Of a stretch of DNA of 64,000 nt, positions 36,790 to 45,408 are shown piece by piece (within the stretch, counting starts at the first letter, position 1; each line of letters opens with the position of its first letter). Origin of the DNA: an uncultured Clostridia bacterium (lineage in GTDB: Bacteria; Bacillota; Clostridia; Oscillospirales; Ruminococcaceae); contig CALWNU010000042.1 in NCBI GenBank assembly GCA_944382905.1, forward strand, positions 61,994 to 125,993. Reading direction: 5' to 3'. The position numbers and the translations under genes were made by a program. Below the pieces are notes generated by a model. That model ran no database searches and had not been told where the DNA came from. It saw only the letters and a program-made list of their open reading frames with translations.

Positions 36790-38613
36790 ATGAAACGAAT
36801 TTTCGCGTTCTTTCTTGCAATCCTTTTGATCGGCACCGGCTGTACTGCCGATCCGGCGGCTCCGATTTCATCCGTTCCCGAACTGGATTCCAGTTCTTCG
36901 CAATCCGTCGTGTTCGACCAGCCGCCAGTAAATCGTACCGAAATTCCCTTTTCGGAAATGGAATATGTCCAGCCGGATTTAGACAAAACCATCGCCCAAT
37001 ATGAAAGCTTTGCCAGCCAGGTCCAACAGGCCCAAAGCGCCGAAGAGGTGATGGAAATTTGGAAGCAGGAAGCGCAGGTTTGCAAAGAGTATTATAACAT
37101 GTATACCCTTTCCAATATCCTGTTTAGCATAGATACCTCCAAGGAAGAAAACGCTGCTAACTACCAGTACATGCAGGACTTTTTAGCCAAGCTCAAACCG
37201 TCAGCCGTCCGCCTGACCCGTGCAATTTTGCAATCCCCCTACCGCGACCAGCTGGAACAGATGGTGGGGGCTCATGTACTGGAAGCCATGGAAACAGACA
37301 GCGAGAACTATTCGGAAGAACAGCTGGAACTGGAATTGCAGGAAAATCAACTTACGACCCAATATACCCAGCTGCTTTCCCAGGCAACCGTTTACGAAAC
37401 TCCGGACTATACCTTCACCACCAGCGATATGTATTATTATCTTTACGCAGGCGAATCGGCGGACCGCGAAATCGCCGCAAACCTGCTGCAAGATTACTAC
37501 GAATCGCTCAACCAGCAATGCGGCGACATCTATGTGCAGCTGGTATCCTTACGTCAGCAGCAGGCGCAAGCCGCTGGATTCGAAGATTATTTGGACTATT
37601 ATTATCACAACCGTTCCTACCGCGGATACGGCCGGCAAGAAATCGAGCAATTCCGCGCTTGGGTAAAAGCCTATATCGTGCCGGTATACCAGCAGATCAA
37701 ATCGGATGCGCAGCAAAGGCTTGGCCATCCTTTGAACCTATTCGAATACTCTTCCCCGCTGCCGGAGCAATCTAATGCCTCTTATTTGGAAACTATTACC
37801 AGCGCTTCAGATCTAGTGGAAATCGTCGTTGGCATATTGCAGGATTTGTCGCCAGAAACCCGTGAAATGATTGATTTCATGACCCGCAACGAGCTGTACG
37901 ACCTTACCTCCGCACCCAATAAAAGTTCTGGCGCGTTTACTACCTATTTTTACGGCTGGCAGGAACCTTTCGTCCTTTCCAACTATGACGACGCCGGTAC
38001 CTATCTGCACGAAATGGGGCACGCACTGAATTTTTACCGCACAGGGGATTTAACCGTGTTGGAGCAGGACCTGCAGGGCTCTGATATTTCGGAAGTCCAT
38101 TCCCAGTCGCTGGAGCTTCTGGCAAGCCCCTGGCTGGACCGACTGTATACCGATGCGGACGCCGCAGAAAAATCCAACGTGTTCGAAATGTTTTTTACCA
38201 TCCTGTCGGCCACCATGGTCGATGAGTTCCAGCATCAGGTATATGAGTCCGGCTCCATGAGCATTTCGGAAATGAACGCGTTATACGCCCAGCTGGAACA
38301 GGAATATTTCGGAGAAATCGATCATCTCGGACTTTCTTTTCTAGACGACGGATTGGACTGGGTGGATATTCATCATCTGTTTGAATCGCCTATGTACTAC
38401 ATCGAATATGCGCTGACCGGCGTGGTGGCCCTTGGTTTTTGGCAGGATGCTCAAATCGACTGGGATCAGGCGTTTGCAGACTATATCCAATTTCTCGATA
38501 TTCCCAACGATGTCAACCTGCCGGATTCTCTGGCCATGGCCGGACGGCAAACCCTGTTTTCCGAAGAAACGATACGAAACCTGGCGCAAGATCTGTCATC
38601 GTATTTTTCTTAA
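36790..38613 (+). CDS. M3-family oligopeptidase lipoprotein
   Basis: 607 residues. Signal peptide with lipobox LIGTGC (Cys18), so the enzyme is anchored outside the membrane, unusual for the normally cytoplasmic oligoendopeptidases. The gluzincin motif HEMGH is at residues 407-411 (TYLHEMGHALNFYR), with the third zinc ligand expected in DISEVHSQSLELL downstream. Probably cleaves peptides at the cell surface. Strong AGGAGGAGG upstream. It lies 67 bases after the flavin reductase gene on the same strand. Nothing broken is seen. Confidence 0.88.
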   Translation: MKRIFAFFLAILLIGTGCTADPAAPISSVPELDSSSSQSVVFDQPPVNRTEIPFSEMEYVQPDLDKTIAQYESFASQVQQAQSAEEVMEIWKQEAQVCKEYYNMYTLSNILFSIDTSKEENAANYQYMQDFLAKLKPSAVRLTRAILQSPYRDQLEQMVGAHVLEAMETDSENYSEEQLELELQENQLTTQYTQLLSQATVYETPDYTFTTSDMYYYLYAGESADREIAANLLQDYYESLNQQCGDIYVQLVSLRQQQAQAAGFEDYLDYYYHNRSYRGYGRQEIEQFRAWVKAYIVPVYQQIKSDAQQRLGHPLNLFEYSSPLPEQSNASYLETITSASDLVEIVVGILQDLSPETREMIDFMTRNELYDLTSAPNKSSGAFTTYFYGWQEPFVLSNYDDAGTYLHEMGHALNFYRTGDLTVLEQDLQGSDISEVHSQSLELLASPWLDRLYTDADAAEKSNVFEMFFTILSATMVDEFQHQVYESGSMSISEMNALYAQLEQEYFGEIDHLGLSFLDDGLDWVDIHHLFESPMYYIEYALTGVVALGFWQDAQIDWDQAFADYIQFLDIPNDVNLPDSLAMAGRQTLFSEETIRNLAQDLSSYFS

Positions 38614-38658
38614 AGAGCCAGATCTTGGAGGAATTTTTACACATTTCGCACAAAATCA

Positions 38659-38687
38659 TTGAAGTTTTGAAACAATTATAGTATACT
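38659..38687 (+). promoter_or_regulatory. hpf promoter
   Basis: TTGAAG (38659-38664), 17-base spacer, TATACT (38682-38687). Confidence 0.7.
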
Positions 38688-38782
38688 ATATTCAAGGAAT
38701 CGAGGAGAGTACGCTCTTGTTGGGTTCCGGTTTTCCCTCTTCTCTTCCCGATGGGATAATGAAAAATAAAGGGGTTGAATCT

Positions 38783-39307
38783 ATGAACATTCTGATTACC
38801 GCTAGAAAAACGACCGTAAAAGATTCTTTTAAAGAGCGGGTGGAAAAAAAGCTGGCGAAATTTGATCGTTTCTTTGACAATGCCACCGCAAACGTGGTAG
38901 TAACCAACGAGCGGGATCGCGAAACGGTTGAGATTACGATTCAGTCCATGGGAATGTTCTTCCGGGCAGAAAAAACAACGGCAGACCGGATTGACTCGTT
39001 GGAATCGGTCACGGATTCTTTGATGAAACAGATTATCCGCAACAAGACAAAGCTGCAAAAACGGCTTCGTTCTTCCGCTTTTGTGGAGCCTATTGCCGAT
39101 GAACCGTTCTACGAAGAAGAAAATGCCCATGTGGCAAAGGTGAAAACCTTCCCGGTAAAGCCGATGACCATCGAAGAGGCCATTTTGCAAATGAACCTGA
39201 TTGGCCACACCTTTTTCATGTTCCGCAACGCAGAATCCGGGGAAATCAATGTGGTGTATTCTCGCCGCAACGGCGATTACGGCCTTTTGGTCCCGGAAGC
39301 AGAATGA
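38783..39307 (+). CDS. hpf: Ribosome hibernation promoting factor, long form
   Basis: 174 residues: N-terminal RaiA-like domain (MNILITARKTTVKDSFKERV) and C-terminal dimerisation domain (KPMTIEEAILQMNLIGHTFF, then NVVYSRRNGDYGLL). Long HPF joins 70S ribosomes into inactive 100S dimers. ATG at 38783 follows AAGGGG; an earlier in-frame start at 38717 would add 22 non-homologous residues. Own promoter and terminator. Confidence 0.93.
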   Translation: MNILITARKTTVKDSFKERVEKKLAKFDRFFDNATANVVVTNERDRETVEITIQSMGMFFRAEKTTADRIDSLESVTDSLMKQIIRNKTKLQKRLRSSAFVEPIADEPFYEEENAHVAKVKTFPVKPMTIEEAILQMNLIGHTFFMFRNAESGEINVVYSRRNGDYGLLVPEAE

Positions 39308-39319
39308 TTTTGTCAACCG

Positions 39320-39356
39320 AAAAAAGAGGTATGGGGTTTCCCATACCTCTTTTTTG
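39320..39356 (+). terminator. hpf terminator
   Basis: AAAAAAGAGGTATGGG / CCCATACCTCTTTTTT with loop GTTT. Confidence 0.92.
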
Positions 39357-39452
39357 CAGGAAGGTCAAAATCGATCTTGCCGCGCATAGGCCGGCCATTG
39401 TATAATGAGAGACACAGAATACTAAGGAAAGAAAAAGGATGTGCCGACGCGT

Positions 39453-40565
39453 ATGATGAAAATGGCCGCCCCTTGCCTATTTGGGCTGGAAAGCGTTTTG
39501 TCCGGCGAATTGAAGCGAATGGGCGTAGAAAATATCGAGGTTTCCGACGGGAAAGTCACCTTTTCCGGCGATTGGGACACATTGGCAAAAGCCAACCTCT
39601 GGCTGCGGACGGCGGAGCGGGTCCTGCTGGTTCTAGGCTCCTTCCGTGCCGAAACGTTTGAAGAACTGTTCCAGGGCGTTTTGCAAATTCCCTTTGAACA
39701 GTTTTTGGGAAAAGACGACCAATTCCCGGTGAAAGGATGGTCGCTCAATTCCCAGCTTGCCAGCGTTCCGGACTGCCAGTCGATCATCAAACGGGCTATT
39801 GTCAAACGGATGGAACAGCATTACCACCAAAGCTGGTTTGCAGAAACCGGCGCGGTGCACCAGGTGCAGTTTTCCATCCGCAAAAACATCGCCACGATTT
39901 TTTTGGACACTTCCGGCCCCGGCCTGCACAAGCGGGGATACCGGCAGAACGCGCTGGTCGCCCCCATCAAGGAAACGCTGGCCGCCGGCATTGTCGATTT
40001 CACCCGTTTGTATGACGATTCGGTCCTCTATGACCCGTTTTGCGGATCCGGCACATTGCTGATTGAAGCGATTTGTAAAGGCATGAACATCGCCCCGGGC
40101 ATCCGCCGCCATTTTGCCGCCGAAAAATGGTCCTGTATGCCCTCGGCCGCATGGAAAACCGCCCGGGAAGAGGCGATGGATTTGATTAAGCGGGATGCGA
40201 AAATCCGCGCGTATGGGTACGATATCGACCCGCAGGCGGTGGAGCTGACCATGGCCAACGCAAAAAAAGCAGGGATTGCTTCCCACCTTCGCGCCAAAGC
40301 CCAGGATATCTCTCAGTTCACCTTGCCTGTGGAACGGGCCATTGTGGTCTGCAATCCGCCGTATGGTGAACGGCTTTTGGAAATCAAAGAAGCCGAATCT
40401 CTGTACCAGACCATGGGAAAAGTGTTCCAGGCAGATCCTTTGCACAAATACTATATCATCAGCCCGCATGAAGAGTTTGAGCATCTGTTTGGGCGCATGG
40501 CGGATCGCCGCAGAAAACTCTATAACGGGATGATCAAATGCCAATTGTACATGTATTTCCGATAA
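39453..40565 (+). CDS. THUMP-domain class I rRNA N2-guanine methyltransferase (RlmL/YpsC type)
   Basis: 370 residues. N-terminal THUMP-like RNA-binding half, and a C-terminal UPF0020 methyltransferase: YDPFCGSGTLLIEA (SAM loop), YGYDIDPQAVELTMANA, and the catalytic NPPYGERL. It methylates a guanine in 23S rRNA; the exact residue is not predicted. The ATG at 39453 is preferred; a GTG at 39441 lies too close to AAAGGA. No terminator follows its stop; half of one appears to be present at 40578 (see the insertion). Confidence 0.9.
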   Translation: MMKMAAPCLFGLESVLSGELKRMGVENIEVSDGKVTFSGDWDTLAKANLWLRTAERVLLVLGSFRAETFEELFQGVLQIPFEQFLGKDDQFPVKGWSLNSQLASVPDCQSIIKRAIVKRMEQHYHQSWFAETGAVHQVQFSIRKNIATIFLDTSGPGLHKRGYRQNALVAPIKETLAAGIVDFTRLYDDSVLYDPFCGSGTLLIEAICKGMNIAPGIRRHFAAEKWSCMPSAAWKTAREEAMDLIKRDAKIRAYGYDIDPQAVELTMANAKKAGIASHLRAKAQDISQFTLPVERAIVVCNPPYGERLLEIKEAESLYQTMGKVFQADPLHKYYIISPHEEFEHLFGRMADRRRKLYNGMIKCQLYMYFR

Positions 40566-40577
40566 AACTGGTGCGAC

Positions 40578-40620
40578 AAAAAGGCTTCTCCGCAAAAAGG
40601 CGCGCGCCCATAAGGAAGTA
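40578..40620 (+). repeat. Left flanking inverted sequence of the mobile scar
   Basis: AAAAAGGCTTCTCCG (40578-40592), a GGCGCGCGCC palindrome, then ATAAGGAAGTA (40610-40620). The same two blocks occur inverted at 42757-42796, with a different palindrome between them. Confidence 0.7.
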
Positions 40621-40632
40621 ATTTAATTGTCG

Positions 40633-40670
40633 CAGGGCGGCATGGCTGAAAAGTCATGCCGTCCTGCCTT
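40633..40670. terminator. Hairpin after the recombinase remnant
   Basis: GCAGGGCGGCATG / CATGCCGTCCTGC with a 10-base loop; little T-run, so a weak terminator for the remnant at best. Confidence 0.5.
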
Positions 40671-41148
40671 TTCTTTGCCGTTCCACGGTCTGATCGTCGC
40701 CCGGCAGGTTGACTCCTCCGATGAAGTTCCAGACCAGTTCAATCTTCTGCCTGCGGTGACCGCTGGACTTATCCGGCGCATGGACGATAATCTTTTTTAC
40801 AAACTCATTGACGATGGTGGGCGTTAGTTCCCGGATACCCACATATTTTCGCACAATGGCTGCTAAGCAAGCGAAATCGGCTTGATCTTGTTCAAAGGTT
40901 TCTACCGCTTCCCGCCATGCCTTGACCTGCTCCGTCAGTTCTTTTTGTTCTGCTTCATAGTCGGCGGAGAGTTTCAAGAACCGTCCATGACTAATTGTCC
41001 CGCTGATGTCATCCTCATAGATGCGCTTGAAAATGCGGTCAAGCTCGGCAATGCGCTTTTCCGCTTGGGCGATTTCACGCCTGCGCTTCTTGGCCTCTTT
41101 CTCCGCTTCTTGAAAACGTTGCTTTCTCGCCGCTTCCTCAAATGTCAC
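40654..41148 (-). pseudogene. C-terminal remnant of a large serine recombinase (DUF4368 part)
   Basis: 164 codons. Coiled-coil AQAEKRIAELDRIFKRIYED, then SHGRFLKLSADYEAEQKELT and VNEFVKKIIVHAPDKSSGHR are typical of the C-terminal DUF4368 region of Tn4451/TndX-like site-specific recombinases. The N-terminal catalytic (Ser) and zinc-ribbon domains, about 350 residues, are missing. The open frame opens with a GTG overlapping the stop of the TnpW-like gene, a junction probably created by deletion. Confidence 0.8.
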
Positions 41149-41393
41149 AAATTATTTTCACCTTGGAAACTGCCTGTTTTTACTTCCTCACGCATCAGCC
41201 GCTTCATCTTGTCCTCCAGAGTGTCCTTGCTCTCCTTGCTGAAATGAACGCCGATAACATAGGTGGTGTTGCCCATTCTCAGGGCTTGCAGTTCTTTCAT
41301 CATTTCTGCGGACTGTCTGCGTTCCTCTGTAATTTTCTTTTTCTCTGCCTGTAATTCTTCCATCTGTTCACGCTTGTAACGGCGAAAGAGCAT
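41145..41393 (-). CDS. TnpW-family transposon-encoded protein
   Basis: 82 residues. A charged helical N terminus (EQMEELQAEKKKITEERRQS) and the core MGNTTYVIGVHFSKESKDTL followed by EDKMKRLMREEV match the short TnpW proteins carried by Clostridia integrative elements. Function unknown. ATG at 41393 has no convincing ribosome binding site. It may be cut at either end. Confidence 0.6.
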   Translation of the reverse strand: MLFRRYKREQMEELQAEKKKITEERRQSAEMMKELQALRMGNTTYVIGVHFSKESKDTLEDKMKRLMREEVKTGSFQGENNL

Positions 41394-41495
41394 TTGTCGT
41401 CAAAATTTGAACAAAAATTTACAACTGATAAGTGTGAATTTTTGCCCAACTACTAGATTTTTTCACAAAATAGGAGTATACTATTTGCTGTATAT

Positions 41496-41552
41496 ATAAA
41501 AGGGCGAATTTACAGGAAAGTACACCTTTCTGTAAAAATTGCCCTTTTACAA
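41496..41552. terminator. Terminator-like hairpin inside the island
   Basis: GGGC-AATTTACAG-AAAG type arms: AAAAGGGCGAATTTACAG / CTGTAAAAATTGCCCTTTT around a short loop, with runs on both sides. Fits the end of the resolvase remnant. Confidence 0.6.
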
Positions 41553-41882
41553 TAATTTGGCATTTTCGTAAACCTCTGCACGATAGCGAAACGTGGATAG
41601 TGGCATACCGCAAGCCTTAGCTGCTGCTGTGCCTATGACTTCGCCCTGTTTCCATTTCTGATACATCGTGTGAAAGTTTTCCGGCAATGGTTGCGGTGGT
41701 CTGCCGAAGCGTATTCCCTTGGCTTTTGCGGCTGCAATACCCTCTGCCTGTCTTTGCCGGATATTGGTGCGTTCATTCTCTGCCACAAAGGACAGCACTT
41801 GCAGAACAATATCGGAAAGAAATGTTCCCATAAGGTCTTTTCCACGTCTTGTATCAAGCAATGGCATAAGGCTATCCCGCAT
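41547..41882 (-). pseudogene. C-terminal remnant of a small serine resolvase/invertase
   Basis: 111 codons. MPLLDTRRGKDLMGTFLSDI, FVAENERTNIRQRQAEGIAA and FGRPP followed by an HTH (GTAAAKACGMPLSTFRYR) match the second half of TnpR/Hin-type resolvases. The first half, with the catalytic Ser (normally near residue 10), is gone: homology starts at MPLLD, about codon 6, so a junction lies near 41865. The remaining protein cannot recombine DNA. Confidence 0.82.
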
Positions 41883-41888
41883 GGGTAT

Positions 41889-42626
41889 ATGACTGTTGGC
41901 GAAGTTGCAAAGAAGATGGACGTGACTGTGCGAACATTACAACATTACGATAAAGAGGGGCTGCTTTCCCCATCTGCGATAAGTGAGGGAGGGCGGCGAC
42001 TATATACCGATAAAGATATTGTAAAGCTCCATCAGATTCTATCACTCAAGCATTTGGGGTTTTCACTGGACGATATAAAAAACCGACTAATTTCCCTTGA
42101 TACACCGAATGAAATTGCTGCGGTATTGGAACAACAAGCGACAGCCGTTCAGAGAAAAATAGATAGTTTATCAGAATCGTTAAGAGAGCTGGAAGCATTG
42201 CGGGCAGAAGTCCTGCAAATGCAATCTGTTGATTTCAAAAAATATGCCGATATTATTGTGAATTTACAGATGAAAAATGATTACTATTGGCTAATCAAAC
42301 ACTTTGACGACCAAACGCTTGACCATATTCGCAGCCACTTTGACAAAGACAGCGGGAAAGCGTTTATGGATACTTTCGTACAACTTCAAGACGAGGCAAT
42401 ACGGCTACACAATGCAGACATTCCTGCCGATAGTGACGAAGGCCAGAAGTTTGCAAAAGCATATTGGGATATGATAACAGAGTTTACCGGTGGCGATATG
42501 AGTATGCTTCCCAAACTAATGGAATTGGGACAGTTTGAGGGGACTGATCCTAAGTGGCAAGAAAAACAATCACTTGCTAATGTTTATATTGGACAGGTAT
42601 GGAAGAGTTTCGACAAGTCGAAGTAG
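41889..42626 (+). CDS. MerR-family regulator with TipAS-like C-terminal domain
   Basis: 245 residues. N-terminal winged HTH (MTVGEVAKKMDVTVRTLQHY, then LLSPSAISEGGRRLY), coiled coil at about 75-125, and a C-terminal alpha-helical TipAS-like ligand domain (FMDTFVQLQDEAIRLH). Such regulators sense drugs and usually activate a nearby pump, absent here. The ATG at 41889 has no Shine-Dalgarno and abuts the resolvase junction, so the gene probably lost its promoter. Low-G+C codons set it apart from the host genes. Confidence 0.8.
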   Translation: MTVGEVAKKMDVTVRTLQHYDKEGLLSPSAISEGGRRLYTDKDIVKLHQILSLKHLGFSLDDIKNRLISLDTPNEIAAVLEQQATAVQRKIDSLSESLRELEALRAEVLQMQSVDFKKYADIIVNLQMKNDYYWLIKHFDDQTLDHIRSHFDKDSGKAFMDTFVQLQDEAIRLHNADIPADSDEGQKFAKAYWDMITEFTGGDMSMLPKLMELGQFEGTDPKWQEKQSLANVYIGQVWKSFDKSK

Positions 42627-42638
42627 CTTTAGCTGAAT

Positions 42639-42688
42639 GAAAAAACAGCCGCACCATTGATGAAATCAATTGGTGCGGCTGTTTTTCT
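42639..42688 (+). terminator. Terminator after the MerR gene
   Basis: AAAACAGCCGCACCA / TGGTGCGGCTGTTTT with further pairing (TTGAT / ATCAA) and T-run. Confidence 0.88.
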
Positions 42689-42756
42689 TGTTAAATAATA
42701 TAGAGCTTGTAGTTTGCAATCCCTGTTTGTCAGCCGTCAAGCTAGTGTGTTTTTAA

Positions 42757-42796
42757 TACTTCCTTATTGGTGTTCACCTAACGGAGAAGCCTTTTT
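42757..42796 (-). repeat. Right flanking inverted sequence of the mobile scar
   Basis: Minus strand AAAAAGGCTTCTCCG (42782-42796), a GGTGAACACC palindrome, then ATAAGGAAGTA (42757-42767); inverted relative to 40578-40620. The 15-base arm could pair with the left arm as a terminator stem. Confidence 0.7.
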
Positions 42797-42809
42797 CCGT
42801 AAAATGTTT

Positions 42810-43652
42810 TTACAGTTCAAACGAGCTGTGGCGCGTCACATGGCAGCCGATATTGACTGCCACAGGCAACCCGGCAATGTGGGTGCCATAGGTCTCGATA
42901 TTCACAAACAATGCAGTCGTGCTACCGCCAAATCCCTGGGGCCCTACATTGGTCTCATTGGCGCGGCGCAGCAACTCTGCCTCCATTTCCGCGTAGAACG
43001 CATCTGGATTTCGAATGTCTGAACTGCGGCACAACGCGGTTTTCGCCAATAGGGCGCACTCTTCAAAGTCGCCTCCGATGCCTACCCCAATTACCATCGG
43101 CGGGCAAGGGTTCGCCCCTGCTAGCTGAACCGTCTCGATTACAAAATCCATGACCATCTCTTTGGTGGCTGCCGGGGTAAACATCTTGATCCGGCTCATA
43201 TTTTCGCTGCCAAAACCTTTGGGCGCCACCGTGATTTTCAAGCCGTCCCCTTCCACGATTTTGATATGGATAATCGCCGGAGTATTGTTGTTGGTATTGA
43301 CCCGGCGCAGCGGATCACTGACGACGGAACAACGCAGCAAGCCTTCTACATATCCTTGCGCCACACCTTCGTTGATGGCGTCGTTCAGACTTCCGCCCAC
43401 CAAATGCACGTCTTGTCCCAATTCCACAAAGACAACTGCCATCCCGGTATCCTGGCAGATCGGCACATCGATATTTTTGGCTTCTTCAAAATTGGTAACC
43501 AGATCCTTTAAGATTTCCTTTCCCAAAGGGCTGGTTTCTGTTTTGCAAGCCTCCCGCATGCGGCATTCCATATCGCAAGGCAGGATCTTATTCGCCCGGA
43601 TGCAATGCTCTTTCACCAATTTTGTGATTTCCGATACCTGAATCTCTCTCAC
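42810..43652 (-). CDS. Fumarate hydratase class I, alpha (catalytic N-terminal) subunit
   Basis: 280 residues, TtdA/FumA N-terminal type. VPICQDTGMAVVFVELGQDV and LLRCSVVSDPLRRVNTNNNT are the conserved Fe-S ligand and substrate regions; GIGGDFEECALLAKTAL and NVGPQGFGGSTTAL follow. Forms a [4Fe-4S] heterodimer that interconverts fumarate and malate (or L-tartrate dehydration). Start GTG at 43652 with GGGAGG eight bases upstream. The beta subunit gene, normally next, is absent on either side in this window. Confidence 0.9.
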   Translation of the reverse strand: MREIQVSEITKLVKEHCIRANKILPCDMECRMREACKTETSPLGKEILKDLVTNFEEAKNIDVPICQDTGMAVVFVELGQDVHLVGGSLNDAINEGVAQGYVEGLLRCSVVSDPLRRVNTNNNTPAIIHIKIVEGDGLKITVAPKGFGSENMSRIKMFTPAATKEMVMDFVIETVQLAGANPCPPMVIGVGIGGDFEECALLAKTALCRSSDIRNPDAFYAEMEAELLRRANETNVGPQGFGGSTTALFVNIETYGTHIAGLPVAVNIGCHVTRHSSFEL

Positions 43653-43668
43653 GAAAACGTCCTCCCTT

Positions 43669-44823
43669 TTATCTTACCTGGATCCCATTGACAAAAACCA
43701 TCTTAGGCCGGTTGGCCACAGCCAGCGGATCCCCTTCAAACACCAAAATATCGGCGTCTTTGCCCGCTTCCAGCGAACCCACCCGGTCGTCCAGTTTGCA
43801 AATTTTCGCCGGGTTCATGGTAATCGCCCGCAGCGCCTCTTCATAATCCATGCCGGCCCCTACAGCAAACCCCGCGCTAGTGGGCAACAACGGCATCGGG
43901 ATCACGTCATGATCCGTGCAAATTGCTGTGAGTACTCCAGCTTTTGACAGTACCCCAGGGTTTGCTACCGTCGCGTTAGAAAGTTCCGGTTTGGAACGGG
44001 CAGTCAGCAGCGGTCCGCAGATCGCCGGGATCCCTTCCTTGGCAATATCATCCGCGATGAGATGGCCTTCCGTACAATGTACCAAAATATAGTCTAGCTG
44101 GAATTCCCGCCCAATCCGGATCGCCGTATAAATATCGTCGGCCCGATGGCAATGGAAATGGGCTTTCACCTGCCGTTTGAGCAGAGGGATCAACGCTTCG
44201 CACTTCATATTGAATTCCGGTTCCTCCCGTGTGGGATCCGCCGCCGCTTTTTCCTTTTTTGCCAGATATTTCTGCGCTTTGATCAGCTGTTCCCGAATAA
44301 TGGCGGCAGTACCCATCCGCGTAGACGGCAGCTGGTTTTTCCCTTTATAAACCCGTTTGGGATTTTCGCCCAAAGCAAATTTGATGCCCGCATTTTCCAA
44401 AAGCACCATATCATCTACACGGCTTCCAACCGTTTTCATCGCCAAAATCGTGCCGCCAATGGGGTTGGCGCTTCCCGGACAGGTGACCACCGAGGTAACG
44501 CCGGCTTCCAGCGCCTCGGAATAGCAGCGTTCCCGGGGATTTACCGCATCAATAACCCGCAGGTGAGGAGTACAAGGATCGGTAGCCTCATTGCAGTCCG
44601 ACCCCATGGGTCCGATGGAATCCTCTTCAATCCCGATATGGCAATGAGCGTCGATAAAACCGGGGGTGACATTCGCCCCTTTGAGGTCTACCGCGTCCAG
44701 TGGAGTGTTTGGCAGTTCTGACATCGCGCCTACGGAAACAATCTTCCCATTCTGGATTTCGACAAATCCATCCGGGATCGCCGGTCCAGCCATCGTGTAC
44801 AAAAAGCCGTGAATTAAGTACAT
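43669..44823 (-). CDS. Metal-dependent amidohydrolase (imidazolonepropionase/PRD-like)
   Basis: 384 residues. Composite beta-sandwich ends and a TIM barrel with TPGFIDAHCHIGIEEDSIGP (HxH metal motif), HFHCHRADD and LVHCTEGHL (further His ligands), ICTDHDVIPM (Asp) and SLEAGKDADILVFEGDPL at the end. This pattern fits the amidohydrolase group that includes imidazolonepropionase and cytosine deaminase-like enzymes; substrate unknown. ATG at 44823 with AAGGGG upstream. It lies 16 bases before the fumarase gene on the same strand, likely one transcript. Confidence 0.85.
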   Translation of the reverse strand: MYLIHGFLYTMAGPAIPDGFVEIQNGKIVSVGAMSELPNTPLDAVDLKGANVTPGFIDAHCHIGIEEDSIGPMGSDCNEATDPCTPHLRVIDAVNPRERCYSEALEAGVTSVVTCPGSANPIGGTILAMKTVGSRVDDMVLLENAGIKFALGENPKRVYKGKNQLPSTRMGTAAIIREQLIKAQKYLAKKEKAAADPTREEPEFNMKCEALIPLLKRQVKAHFHCHRADDIYTAIRIGREFQLDYILVHCTEGHLIADDIAKEGIPAICGPLLTARSKPELSNATVANPGVLSKAGVLTAICTDHDVIPMPLLPTSAGFAVGAGMDYEEALRAITMNPAKICKLDDRVGSLEAGKDADILVFEGDPLAVANRPKMVFVNGIQVR

Positions 44824-44850
44824 GTTAACCCCTTCTTTCCAGTAATTTGT

Positions 44851-44884
44851 CAAAAGAAAATGCCGAAGGGTGCCCCCTCCGGCA
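44851..44884 (-). terminator. Terminator after the S1-domain gene
   Basis: Minus strand TGCCGGAGGG / CCCTTCGGCA hairpin followed by TTTTCTTTTG. Confidence 0.85.
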
Positions 44885-44909
44885 CAAAACGCCAAAGAAT
44901 GTCTTTTCT

Positions 44910-45356
44910 TTATTTGGAGTACCCTCTCCGGTTTGAAGAGCGCCTTCCTTCATTGTATTTTTTCAGATCGGACATTTTATCATCGCTCGTCTGTTTGAAT
45001 TTGCTCAACATATCTTCAAACGACAGGTTCTCGTTTTTCTTTTTACTGTTCCAGTCATACTGATCCGGACGATCCAGTCGAGCCGGTCCAGCCGACGAAC
45101 GTCTTGCTGCAGGAGCAGGCCTGTCCATCGCCCGTTTGATTGACAGGCTGATCTTCCCTTCCTCTGTAATGTTCAGGACCTTTACTTTTACAACCTGATT
45201 TTCCGTCACATGATCCCGGATCTCATTCACATAGGTCGGCGCAATTTCAGAAATATGCACCATCCCCGTTTTCCCGCCGGGCAGTTCCACAAAGGCCCCA
45301 AACTTTGTGATCCCCGTGACCTTACCTTCCACAATGTTTCCAACCGCAAGCTGCAT
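44910..45356 (-). CDS. S1 RNA-binding domain protein (YabR-like)
   Basis: 148 residues. Residues 1-75 are an S1 domain (VGNIVEGKVTGITKFGAFVE, GMVHISEIAPTYV), the rest a basic, Ser/Arg-rich, probably unstructured tail. It closes the yabP-yabQ-divIC-S1 order known from Firmicutes. Function in RNA metabolism is not defined. Confidence 0.85.
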   Translation of the reverse strand: MQLAVGNIVEGKVTGITKFGAFVELPGGKTGMVHISEIAPTYVNEIRDHVTENQVVKVKVLNITEEGKISLSIKRAMDRPAPAARRSSAGPARLDRPDQYDWNSKKKNENLSFEDMLSKFKQTSDDKMSDLKKYNEGRRSSNRRGYSK

Positions 45357-45408
45357 TAAAAGCTATGCCTCCCTTAAAATGAATCGTAAAATCAAATCCC
45401 CTGTGGGA

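Larger units (their letters stand above)
40593..42781. mobile_element. Degenerate mobile-element island
   Basis: About 2.2 kb between the convergent rRNA methyltransferase and fumarase genes. It holds 3' pieces of two serine recombinases, a TnpW-like gene and a MerR regulator, and part of it (41400-42700) is visibly more A/T-rich than the surroundings. Flanks carry matching inverted blocks. The element lacks any complete recombinase, so it should be immobile. Boundaries are approximate and set by the inner ends of the 15-base arms. Confidence 0.7.

Noticed and set aside
41413..41613. Short minus-strand frame of 64 codons in the island
   Set aside because: No ribosome site, crosses a terminator hairpin, no similarity recognised.
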